This document shows, piece after piece, positions 27,536 through 34,962 of a DNA stretch of 64,000 nt (the stretch's first letter is position 1; each line of letters begins with the position of its first letter). The position numbers were made by a program, and so were the translations under genes. Source of the DNA: Falsirhodobacter sp. 20TX0035. Its GTDB lineage: Bacteria > Pseudomonadota > Alphaproteobacteria > Rhodobacterales > Rhodobacteraceae. Below the pieces are notes generated by a model. It was not told where the DNA came from. It was given only the letters and a program-made list of their open reading frames with translations, and ran no database searches. Location of the stretch: positions 1-64,000 of the forward strand of contig NZ_JAQMHV010000012.1 of NCBI RefSeq assembly GCF_028307215.1. Direction: 5' to 3'.

Positions 27536-28881
27536 GGCTGCACCTCCCGCACGGACACCGGAACCCCGGCCCGGGCATGGACCAGACGCAGCAGCAGGTT
27601 GCGCGCGATGGTCAGGCGGTAGCCGGCGCTGGCGCGCATGTCGGTCAGCGGCGTGAAATCCTGCGCGAAGGGGGCGGACAGGGCCGCGTCCGCGTCCAAT
27701 GGGCGGCCGATCAGATGCGCCTCCACCGCGCGGGCGCGCTTGGGGATCGCCGCCATGCCGCCGAAGGCGATCCGCGCCCGCGTCACGATCCCGTCGGCCA
27801 CCGTCACGTCGAAACAGCCGCACACGGCCGAGATGTCCTGATCGAACCGCTTCGAGACCTTGTAGCAGCGCAGGTCCGGCGCTTGGGCGGGAAGGGTCAC
27901 GGCCTCCACGAACTCCCCCTCGCGCCGGTCCTGCCTGCGGTAGTCGAGGAAGAACGCCTCCAGCGGCAGGGTCCGGCGGGCGTCGCCCCGGCGCAGGTGC
28001 AGCACCGCGCCAAGCGCGATCAGCGCGGGCGGCCCGTCGCCGATGGGCGATCCGTTGGCGATGTTGCCGCCGATCGTCGCCGCGTTGCGCACGGGGGGCG
28101 AGGCGAAGCGGCGCAGGAGTTCGGCCAGCGCGGGGTGGCTGTCGCGGGTGGCCAGACGCAACGCCTCCACCGTGACGCCGGCGCCGATGCGCAGGGTGTC
28201 GCCCGCCCGTTCGATCTGTTGAAGATCGGTGACGCCGTTCAGGAAAATGACGGGGGACACGTCGCGCAGGGCCTTTGTTACCCACAGGCCGACATCCGTG
28301 GCCCCGGCCACGAGGGTGGCGTCGGGGTGTGCGGCATAAAGGTTGGCCAGCGCGTCGGCGTTGTCTGGGCGCATCGGCAGCGCCGGCGGGGGCGGGCGGG
28401 GCGCGTCCAGCCAGTCGGCCTTCGGCTCCCCCGCGGCCTGTTCGGCGGCCCGCACGATGGGCGCGTATCCAGTGCAGCGGCACAGGTTGCCCGCCAGAAC
28501 GTCGTCATGGTCCGTGCGCCCCGTGGCGTGGGCGCAGGCCATCGACATCACGAAGCCCGGCGTGCAGAAGCCGCACTGGCTGCCATGGCAGGCCACCATT
28601 GCCGCCTGCACCGGGTGCGGCTGGCCGTCGGGCGCGGCCAGACCTTCAACCGTTCGGACGGACTTTCCGTGCAGCTGCGGAAGGAACAGAAGGCAGGCGT
28701 TCAGGGCACGGGGCCCGGAATCGTCGGTGACCATCACCGTGCAGGCGCCGCAATCGCCTTCGTTGCAGCCTTCCTTGGTGCCAGTCAGGCCGCGATCCTC
28801 GCGCAGCCAGTCCAGAAGGGTTCGGGTGGGGGAAACGTCCAGTGACACCGGTGTGCCGTTCAGGTGAAACGCGATCTCCAT
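27532..28881 (-). CDS. xdhA: Xanthine dehydrogenase small subunit XdhA (2Fe-2S and FAD)
   Basis: A 449-residue subunit. An N-terminal plant-type ferredoxin domain has the first cluster at C39, C44 and C47 plus a fourth Cys, and the second [2Fe-2S] domain has CGFCTPG and NLCRCTGY. A FAD-binding CODH-flavoprotein-like domain follows from about residue 170 (LVAGATDVGLWVTK, IGGNIANGSPIGD). It is the first gene of the 11-gene minus-strand unit. I see only a weak ribosome site before the ATG. The 246 bp upstream contains nested palindromes at 28913-28937. Confidence 0.95.
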   Translation of the reverse strand: MEIAFHLNGTPVSLDVSPTRTLLDWLREDRGLTGTKEGCNEGDCGACTVMVTDDSGPRALNACLLFLPQLHGKSVRTVEGLAAPDGQPHPVQAAMVACHGSQCGFCTPGFVMSMACAHATGRTDHDDVLAGNLCRCTGYAPIVRAAEQAAGEPKADWLDAPRPPPPALPMRPDNADALANLYAAHPDATLVAGATDVGLWVTKALRDVSPVIFLNGVTDLQQIERAGDTLRIGAGVTVEALRLATRDSHPALAELLRRFASPPVRNAATIGGNIANGSPIGDGPPALIALGAVLHLRRGDARRTLPLEAFFLDYRRQDRREGEFVEAVTLPAQAPDLRCYKVSKRFDQDISAVCGCFDVTVADGIVTRARIAFGGMAAIPKRARAVEAHLIGRPLDADAALSAPFAQDFTPLTDMRASAGYRLTIARNLLLRLVHARAGVPVSVREVQP

Positions 28882-28912
28882 TCGATCAACCCGCCGCGGT
28901 CTTTTTCGGTGC

Positions 28913-28937
28913 GCCGGACATGTCCGGCCCGCGGGCC
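28913..28937. promoter_or_regulatory. Nested palindromes upstream of xdhA, candidate operator
   Basis: GCCGGACATGTCCGGC (28913-28928) is a perfect 16-bp inverted repeat, overlapped by a perfect 12-bp one, GGCCCGCGGGCC (28926-28937). Together they lie 32-56 bp before the xdhA ATG, in the only gap of the purine operon large enough to hold a promoter. They could be a regulator's binding site or form alternative RNA hairpins in the leader. No purine-responsive regulator gene is adjacent, so the protein involved is unknown. Confidence 0.45.
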
Positions 28938-29127
28938 TGCCCGATGCGGCGTAAGGCAGGTCCTGCGGAAGTCTAGCCTGCGGCGTCCCCGTCCGTCACG
29001 GAAACTTTGCAATCAGGGTCTTCATGACCAGCCGGGGCGGCGGGGGCCACCGCGCGACCTCCATTTGCGACGCCATCAGGCCCCGATGCCAGCCGAACAG
29101 GCGCTTCCGGTCCAAGGTGCGCAGCAA

Positions 29128-30285
29128 TCAGGCGGAACGCGAAGCCAGCGGGCCGCCCTCCACCGTCTTCCGGATGCCGCGCAGGATGCCCTCCCCCGTG
29201 TCACCGCGCAGCGAGGCGTACCAGTCCGCGGTCACCGCCGGGTCCACGCCATGCGTCACGTCGCTGCGTTCGCGCGCGCGCAGCACGAGGTCGCGGGCGC
29301 GGGGGGCCCGCTCCTCCTGATACCGGAGCAGGGCGGTGGGCAGGTCGGCGTGATCGGTCAGGGCCCGTTGAAGGACGACCGCATCCTCCATCGCCATGCA
29401 GGCGCCCTGTCCCAGATCGGGCGTCGTGTTGTGCGCGGCGTCGCCCAGAAGAACGCAGCGCCCCTTCACCCAAGTGTCGAAGGGCTCGATGTCGTGGATG
29501 TCCACGCGGTTGATCGCCGTCACCGCGTCCAGCATCCGCCGCACCGGGGCGCACCAGTGGCCGAAATGGCGGTGCAGATCGGCCAGAGGATCCCCGGACG
29601 GTTCGCCCTGCAACGCAGTTGGCACGTCGAAGAAGACGTAGAACCGCCCCCCTCCCACCGGCATGACCGAGGCGCGCTTGCCTTCGGCCACGAAGGTGGT
29701 CCAGCCGTCCACCGGCGCGATGTGCGGGTCCGCGGGGATCAGCCCGTTCCAGTTCGTGTATCCGGCGGGCCGGCGGTCCAGCGCCCGGCCAAGGAAGTGC
29801 GCGCGCACCCGCGAATGGGCCCCGTCCGCGCCGATCAGCAGATCGCCCTCCACCTCGGTCCCGTCGCTGAACCGGGCGCGGATGCCGGTCGGGGTGTCTG
29901 TAACCTCTTGCAACGCGGTCCCCAGGCGGATGCCGTCATGGCCGAAGCGGTCCATCAGCAGGGATTGCAAGGCCGCGCGCGCCACCGGAAAGGCCCGCAC
30001 CCCCGACGCGTCATACAGGGGCTGAAGGGAAAAGCGCGTCAGAACCTCGCCCCCCGGGCCGTCGGCATAGGCCATGGTGTCCATCCGGCCGCCCAAGGCC
30101 GCCACATCGGCCCCCAGCCCCAGATGGTTCAGGCACAGGATGCCGTTCGGCCACAGCGACAGGCCCGCGCCCACGGGACGGATGGCCGTCACCTTTTCGA
30201 ACACCGACACCTCGTGGCCCCGCTGGCGCAACGCCAGCCCCACGCACAGACCGCCGATGCCCGCGCCGATCACGATGACCTTCAT
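29128..30285 (-). CDS. hpxO: FAD-dependent urate hydroxylase HpxO
   Basis: A 385-residue class A flavoprotein monooxygenase converting urate to 5-hydroxyisourate with NADH and O2. It has the N-terminal Rossmann motif GAGIGGLCVG, GADGAHSRVR, GYTNWNGLIPAD, the second FAD motif VLLGDAAHNTTPDLGQG, and the HpxO-like C-terminus DLVLRARERSDVTHG. This agrees well with Klebsiella-type HpxO as I remember it. It therefore takes the place of cofactor-free uricase or PucL, neither of which is present. AGGGAAGGGG precedes the ATG. It shares its strand with the xdhA operon 246 bp downstream and may be transcribed separately or be the true first gene. Confidence 0.93.
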   Translation of the reverse strand: MKVIVIGAGIGGLCVGLALRQRGHEVSVFEKVTAIRPVGAGLSLWPNGILCLNHLGLGADVAALGGRMDTMAYADGPGGEVLTRFSLQPLYDASGVRAFPVARAALQSLLMDRFGHDGIRLGTALQEVTDTPTGIRARFSDGTEVEGDLLIGADGAHSRVRAHFLGRALDRRPAGYTNWNGLIPADPHIAPVDGWTTFVAEGKRASVMPVGGGRFYVFFDVPTALQGEPSGDPLADLHRHFGHWCAPVRRMLDAVTAINRVDIHDIEPFDTWVKGRCVLLGDAAHNTTPDLGQGACMAMEDAVVLQRALTDHADLPTALLRYQEERAPRARDLVLRARERSDVTHGVDPAVTADWYASLRGDTGEGILRGIRKTVEGGPLASRSA

Positions 30286-30353
30286 CCCCGCCCCTTCCCT
30301 GATGCACGGCTCAGGCTAGCACAGGGCGGGACCGGCACCAGCCCGAATGCGGA

Positions 30354-30381
30354 ACGCCGCGCCGAAGGATCGGCGCGGCGT
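30354..30381 (-). terminator. Strong hairpin after the RTX/Hint gene
   Basis: ACGCCGCGCCGA-AGGA-TCGGCGCGGCGT has perfect 12-bp G+C-rich arms and a 4-nt loop. It begins about 20 bp downstream of the RTX/Hint stop and ends about 70 bp before hpxO. The following T tract is weak (TTCCGCATT on the minus strand). It probably ends the RTX transcript and insulates hpxO. Confidence 0.6.
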
Positions 30382-30401
30382 CTGCCGGGATGCGGGCGGT
30401 G

Positions 30402-32054
30402 TCAGCCGGCCAGCGCGCGCGTCTCGAACACCTTCAGGGCGCGGCGGGCGGTGCGGCCATAGGCTTCGGGCGTGGCGCGCAGTTCGGGGAAGATCGCGAA
30501 CAGCTCGGCGCGCGCTTCCTCGGACAGGCCGCCCAGGCCATAGCTGGCCGGGTGGTAGCTTTCGGTCGCCGCACCGTTGGCATAGACGACCTCGTGCCGG
30601 TCGAACAGCATGTGGATGTAGGTGACGCGGCCCGTCTCCTCCACCGTGACATGCTTGCCGTCCACCATGTGCCGGGCCGAGGCGAGGACCTCGCGTTCCC
30701 CGAACAGGAGTTCCGCGCGGTGCCCTTCGATCAGCATCCGGTGCTGGGGGGAGACGAGGAGGTCCGCCGTCAGGTCCGGCAGCGCGCCCGGACGGATGCG
30801 GATGGGCGCAAAGGCCCCGGTGCCGCCCACGGTCGTCCGGCCGATCCAGCGGATGGGCTGAAGGCCGTTGTCGCGGGTCACGACCATGTCGCCCGGCGCC
30901 AGCGTCTCGATCGCGCGCAGGCCGCCCAGCGTGCGGATCATCGCGCCGGAGGTGAAGCAGATGATCTGTTCAATGTTGGTGAAGTTGATCCGGGTGCCGT
31001 CGGCCAGCGTGACATAGCCGTTCTTTGTGCCCGTCGCATCGTCCTTCGAGGTGATGGTGGTGGTGTAGCCGGTGGCGGAGCCCATATCCAGCACGTCCCG
31101 GTCCACCACACCCGCCGCGTCCGAGGAGGTGCCGCCGTCCAGCGTGACGGGCGCGTCCGCCGTGTTGGCGGCGTTGTCCAGCGCGTCGTTCAGCGTGAAC
31201 GTGTCCCGGCCGGTGCCGCCCGTGGCCGTGTCGCCGCGACCGAAGATGATCGTGTCGTTGCCGGCGTCGCCCTGAACGCTGTCGGCCCCGGCCCCGCCCG
31301 CAAGGGTGTCGTTGCCGCCATTGCCGATCAGCGTGTCGTTGCCGTCGCCGCCCGTCAGGCTGTCGGCGCCGTCCACGGCCGTGGTGACCGGCGGGACGCC
31401 GATCAGGGGGCTGTTGGCCAGGCTGGTCTTCGTGCTGGACCCCGGGAGGGTCACGGTGGCGTCAAGGTTGTCGCCGCCCGCGTTTTCCCAGTACCGGATC
31501 TCGATCGTGTATTTCGCGCCGGCCTGCAGGTTGATCGTGGCGGACCGTTCGGTCAGGCCCTGGTGATAGTCGTTGTTCAGGTAATCCGACGACGTGGTGC
31601 TGCCGAAGTTCGTGAAGGGGACGATGTTGCCCGCCTCGTCGCGGATGATCATGCGCGATCCGTCATCGGACGCGGTGGAGAAGGTGTAGGTGCCGCCCAC
31701 GGTGGGGTTCAGCGTGCTGGTGTAGATGACGCCGAAATCATCGGGATCGGTGGTGGAGTTGCCGCGGACCTGCCGTGCCAGCGCGTCGACGTTGAAGCCG
31801 TTCACATAGCCCTGCCCGGCCAGCGTGCCGGATTCGATTTGCCCCGCCTGCCCGTTGGCCGAACTGAAGTCGTAGTTGTAGAGGCGGAAGGCCCACTGCC
31901 CGGCCTGAGGTGCGTCGCCGACCAGCCGGTCGTCGCCCGCGCCGCCGGTGATCGTGTCGCTGCCGCCGCCCCCGGTCAGCGTGTCGTTGGTCGTGGTGCC
32001 GGCCAGGGTCTGGTTTTGATCGATAGCGGCATTCGCGTCAGAGTTGGTGCTCAT
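30402..32054 (-). CDS. RTX repeat, PA14 and Hint domain secreted protein
   Basis: A 550-residue protein without a Sec signal, of the kind secreted by type I systems. Calcium-binding RTX nonapeptides occur at about 23-47 (GGGGSDTITGGAGDD) and 228-275 (GGDGNDTLIGNGGNDTLAG). Between them, about 52-205, is a PA14-like carbohydrate-binding domain (DDGSRMIIRDEAGN). Residues 366-500 are a Hint domain, beginning CFTSGAMIRT and containing VSPQHRM, YIHMLFDRHEVVYANG and ESYHP, found in many Rhodobacterales RTX proteins and possibly self-processing. The function is likely extracellular adhesion or carbohydrate binding. No ABC exporter, HlyD adaptor or TolC gene is adjacent. GAGG lies before the ATG at 32054. 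Confidence 0.85.
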   Translation of the reverse strand: MSTNSDANAAIDQNQTLAGTTTNDTLTGGGGSDTITGGAGDDRLVGDAPQAGQWAFRLYNYDFSSANGQAGQIESGTLAGQGYVNGFNVDALARQVRGNSTTDPDDFGVIYTSTLNPTVGGTYTFSTASDDGSRMIIRDEAGNIVPFTNFGSTTSSDYLNNDYHQGLTERSATINLQAGAKYTIEIRYWENAGGDNLDATVTLPGSSTKTSLANSPLIGVPPVTTAVDGADSLTGGDGNDTLIGNGGNDTLAGGAGADSVQGDAGNDTIIFGRGDTATGGTGRDTFTLNDALDNAANTADAPVTLDGGTSSDAAGVVDRDVLDMGSATGYTTTITSKDDATGTKNGYVTLADGTRINFTNIEQIICFTSGAMIRTLGGLRAIETLAPGDMVVTRDNGLQPIRWIGRTTVGGTGAFAPIRIRPGALPDLTADLLVSPQHRMLIEGHRAELLFGEREVLASARHMVDGKHVTVEETGRVTYIHMLFDRHEVVYANGAATESYHPASYGLGGLSEEARAELFAIFPELRATPEAYGRTARRALKVFETRALAG

Positions 32055-32334
32055 CCTCAGGTCCCCATGATGTGAATCAAAGTGCGTCCGTTAGACGTCG
32101 CCTCCCATGATGCCCTTGAAGCGTAAAGCTTTAATGTAATCTTCATGATATCCGGGCCTGAACTGAGGTTTCTTTGAAACACATCGCTCACTTTTTGGGC
32201 GAGCAGCGGCCATCTGGCCACAGACGTTAATCTTTCCGCTCATCAAATGTGCATTTCGCGTCAAGGGGCGGAACTGACCCGAAATGTCGCCTGTCGAAGC
32301 GGCAACCGATTCTGAGGCGTCGAGAGCTGTGTGG
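32055..32334. other. Intergenic region upstream of the RTX gene
   Basis: Visibly A+T-richer than its surroundings (TAAAGCTTTAATGTAAT near 32124-32140, with a 10-bp palindrome TAAAGCTTTA at 32124-32133). It presumably carries the RTX promoter on the minus strand. I found no gene, repeat family or RNA here. Confidence 0.4.
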
Positions 32335-32738
32335 GCGCGGGGCTCCTTCTCAAAGAAGATGGAAAGGTAGCGGCCGGCCGGGCCTGACAGGGCGGATGAT
32401 ACAGCGTCAGCCAAAGGTCCTCCGGCGCCCGTCCTGCGGATACCTGCACCAGCCGCTTTGGATCGCAGATGTTCGGTGATGCTGAACCCCGGCAGCAGCG
32501 CCACGCCCCGGCATGGCCATGGTGGCCAGACCCCTGCCGCTTTGGCGCTGAAGGCGCAGCCGTCAGCGACACCTGCCGCATGGCGCGCACGAACAGCTGG
32601 ACGCCCAGATCCTCCAGCCCGGCGATGGCGGGCATCACTGGCGTGCAGGCCATGTCCAGTTCACGCGCGGCCCGCGCAAACTTCCCTTTCTTCGCCAGAA
32701 GAAGATGCGCAGCGCCTTGCCGCTGTTCCCCGCATCAT
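32335..32738 (-). pseudogene. Decayed LysR-family regulator with internal deletion
   Basis: Reading the minus strand in several frames recovers both ends of a LysR regulator but not its middle. ALRIFF is followed, after a frameshift near 32696, by LAKKGKFARAARELDMA, PAIAGLEDLGVQLFV and RAMRQVSLTAA, the N-terminal helix-turn-helix. About 60 bp later come GVALLPGFSITEHLRS and, one frame away, KRLVQVSAG with EDLWLTLYHPP, typical of the C-terminal effector domain end. Roughly 130-150 residues between them are gone, and at least two or three indels separate the pieces. The gene pointed away from the nitroreductase at 32927, the classic arrangement of a LysR activator and its target. No functional product is possible. 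Confidence 0.8.
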
Positions 32739-32926
32739 TGCGTTGAGGACAACGGAAAATGCCGATTTATCCCCATTATCATCAACGCCGAAAGGGCGCA
32801 TTCTAGGATCAGCCGCCCGGACGCGGCCGCGGCCCTGCCATTGACCGCGGTGGTTTCCGGGCGATCTTTCCCACATGCGGGGGGCGTTCGTCCCGATCGC
32901 GCCCACCACAACCCGGAGAACAGACC

Positions 32927-33526
32927 ATGACATCCACCCTGATCCCGCTGCTCCGCCAGCGCCGTTCGCAATACGTGCTGGGCCGCGACCTTGCCCTGCC
33001 GCAGGACGAGGTCGACGCCCTGATCCGTGAAACGATCCGGCTGACGCCTTCGGCCTTCAACTCCCAAAGCTCGCGCGCCGTGATCCTGTTCGGCGACGCG
33101 CATCTGAAGCTGTGGAGCATCGTGAAGGAAACCCTGCGCGCCATCGTTCCGGCCGCCAACTTCGCCAGCACCGACACGAAGATCGACAGCTTCGCCGCCG
33201 GCGCGGGCACCGTGCTGTTCTTCGAGGATCAGGACGTGGTCGCCAAGCTGCAGCACGACTATGCCGCCTATGCCGAGAACTTCCCCATCTGGTCCGAACA
33301 GTCGGGCGGCATGGCCCAGCTGGCCGTCTGGACCGCGCTGGCCGAGGTCGGGATCGGTGCCAGCCTTCAGCACTACAACCCGCTGATCGACGCCGAAGTC
33401 GCGGCCACATGGGGCCTTCCCGCCAGCTGGAAGCTGCGCGCGCAGATGCCCTTCGGCTCGAACGAGGCGCCGTTCGGCGAAAAGACCTTCATGGACGACG
33501 CCGAACGCTTCCACACGTTCCGCTGA
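32927..33526 (+). CDS. Nitroreductase family protein (HBN1/YdgI-like)
   Basis: A 199-residue FMN-dependent oxidoreductase of the nitroreductase superfamily. RRSQYVLGRDLALPQDEVDALI, LTPSAFNSQSSRAVILFG and the late block GIGASLQHYNPLIDAEVA match the HBN1-like branch, a typical length for this group. The substrate is unknown; family members reduce nitroaromatics, quinones or enones. It stands alone, transcribed divergently from the LysR relic, so it may have lost its regulator. GGAGAACAGACC precedes the ATG. Confidence 0.9.
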   Translation: MTSTLIPLLRQRRSQYVLGRDLALPQDEVDALIRETIRLTPSAFNSQSSRAVILFGDAHLKLWSIVKETLRAIVPAANFASTDTKIDSFAAGAGTVLFFEDQDVVAKLQHDYAAYAENFPIWSEQSGGMAQLAVWTALAEVGIGASLQHYNPLIDAEVAATWGLPASWKLRAQMPFGSNEAPFGEKTFMDDAERFHTFR

Positions 33527-33532
33527 CCGCCC

Positions 33533-33559
33533 GCACTGCTGCGCCCCGCGCGGCGGTGC
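33533..33559 (+). terminator. Hairpin after the nitroreductase gene
   Basis: GCACTGCTGCGC-CCC-GCGCGGCGGTGC pairs over 12 positions, counting two G-U wobbles, starting 7 bp after the stop codon. There is no T run. It is a likely terminator for the + strand transcript. Confidence 0.45.
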
Positions 33560-33577
33560 CACCCCCGAACAAGGCGA

Positions 33578-33591
33578 CGGACGATCGTCCG
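33578..33591. promoter_or_regulatory. Perfect 14-bp palindrome
   Basis: CGGACGATCGTCCG is a perfect inverted repeat in the 306-bp gap between the nitroreductase gene and the TctC-type gene. It lies just upstream of the pirin-like fragment and could be a leftover operator for that gene. Confidence 0.3.
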
Positions 33592-33650
33592 ATAGGACTG
33601 CATCCGCCCTGTCACGCCATCCAAAAGCCCGGCATGGTCCTGATCCACGA

Positions 33651-33803
33651 GAGCATGAGCCACGGACGCAATGGGTCGACGCGGTCCACACCTTTCACTT
33701 CGGTGATTTCAATGATCCCAAACGCCCCGGCTTCGTCCGCCCGCGCGTGCTGAACAAGAATGTCATCGGCGCATGGCCGGTTCCAACTGCCGCCGGGAGA
33801 TGA
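33651..33803 (+). pseudogene. Pirin-like N-terminal fragment
   Basis: One + frame reads WVDAVHTFHFGDFNDPK (33672 onward), then RPGFVRPRVLNKNVIGAW, and stops at 33801-33803. This resembles the start of pirin-family cupins (HGWLDAHHSFSFGDYYDP..GFGPLRVLND), but the cupin body with its HPHRG motif is absent. No start codon or ribosome site fits. It is best read as a gene remnant. The similarity is by eye over about 40 residues. Confidence 0.45.
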
Positions 33804-33832
33804 CGCGGATCTCATCCCCCTGCCGTGACGTC

Positions 33833-34816
33833 TCAGGGGGCCTTCGCCTCGATCAGGTACAGCGCGCGGCCCCAGAGGACGGTGTCGGCCTTGATCCGCG
33901 CTGCCAGATCCTCAGGCGTGCCGGGGGTCGCTTCCCAACCCAGATCCAGAAGCGTCTTGCGGATGCCCTCGTCGGACAGGATCCGGTTGATCTCGGCGTT
34001 CAGGCGGGCGATCACCGCGGGGTCGGTTCCGGCGGGCGCGATGAAGGCGTTCCACAGCTCGGCCCGGAAATCACCGGGCGCGCCGCCTTGACCCGCGATC
34101 ACCGGAACGTCTGGCGCCTGCGGAAACGGCTCGGCCGAGGTGACACCCAGCATCTTCAACTCCCCCGTCTTCACGAAGGGCAGCGCGGCCGATGGCGCCA
34201 TGAACCCCGAATCCACATCCCCCGCCAGAAGCGAGGTCGTGACCTGCGCATAGCTCTGGAACGGGATGTGATACAGCTCCGTTCCCGTGGCGGCGGCGAA
34301 CAGCTCCGTCGTCAGATGCGCCCCCGATCCCGGCCCGACGGAGCCATAGGAGATGTCGTTCGGATGGGCCTTCGCCTCGGCCACGAAGCCGGCGATGTCG
34401 TTGGCCGGGAAATCGGCGGCCACGGTCAGCACCAGCGGGCTGGTCGCGATCAGCGCCACGGGCGCGACATCGGTGGCCGGATCATAGGCCAGGTCCGGCA
34501 GCAAACGCTGCGAGGTGGTGAGCGGCCCGTTGATCGTCATCCCGAAGCTGTGGCCCGTGCGGGCCCGCGCCACCATCTGCTGCACCCCGATCACGCCGCC
34601 CGCGCCGGGGCGGTTGTCGACCACCACGGGCTGGCCCAGTGCCTGCGACAACGGTTCCGCCACAAGGCGCGCGATGGCGTCGGGCGACGATCCGGCCGGA
34701 AAGCCCACGAACAGGCGCAACGGCTCGGTCGGCCAGTCCTGCGCCTGCGCGGGCAGGGCGCCCAGCAGCGCGATGGCGGCCGCGGCGCGGCACAGTGTGT
34801 GTATCTTCTGGATCAT
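33833..34816 (-). CDS. Bug/TctC-family tripartite tricarboxylate transporter binding protein (orphan)
   Basis: A 327-residue periplasmic binding protein with a Sec signal peptide (residues 1-25, AQAQ-DWP). The Bug family blocks LRLFVGFPAGSSPDAIARLV, VVVDNRPGAGGVIGVQ and ISYGSVGPGSGAHL are clear. These proteins deliver carboxylic acids or related metabolites to TctAB permeases or to sensor kinases. No tctA or tctB gene is next to it, so the ligand and partner are unknown. The start MIQKIHT at 34816 gives a proper signal sequence; longer readings upstream do not. Confidence 0.88.
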   Translation of the reverse strand: MIQKIHTLCRAAAAIALLGALPAQAQDWPTEPLRLFVGFPAGSSPDAIARLVAEPLSQALGQPVVVDNRPGAGGVIGVQQMVARARTGHSFGMTINGPLTTSQRLLPDLAYDPATDVAPVALIATSPLVLTVAADFPANDIAGFVAEAKAHPNDISYGSVGPGSGAHLTTELFAAATGTELYHIPFQSYAQVTTSLLAGDVDSGFMAPSAALPFVKTGELKMLGVTSAEPFPQAPDVPVIAGQGGAPGDFRAELWNAFIAPAGTDPAVIARLNAEINRILSDEGIRKTLLDLGWEATPGTPEDLAARIKADTVLWGRALYLIEAKAP

Positions 34817-34962
34817 GGCGTCCCCTCCCCAAGGTCCGCCACCATGGTCCGGGCGTCCTGCGCCCGTCAATGCCCGTCCGGACCTTTTGTCGCGCCGGCG
34901 GGGGCGGAACTGCCGGCCTACCCCCCTGTTGGCCCATGTAATTCCGAAGTTTATGGTGATCC

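Noticed and set aside
29024-29320. 98-codon plus-strand frame across the hpxO-xdhA gap
   Set aside because: It overlaps the hpxO 3' end antisense, and its composition matches random high-G+C reading.
32091-32504. 137-codon minus-strand frame as a separate gene
   Set aside because: Its first part (ALLPGFSITEHL) is one frame of the decayed LysR effector domain; the rest has no pattern.
33612-33815. 67-codon minus-strand frame as a small gene
   Set aside because: No family resemblance or ribosome site; the opposite strand carries the pirin-like fragment.
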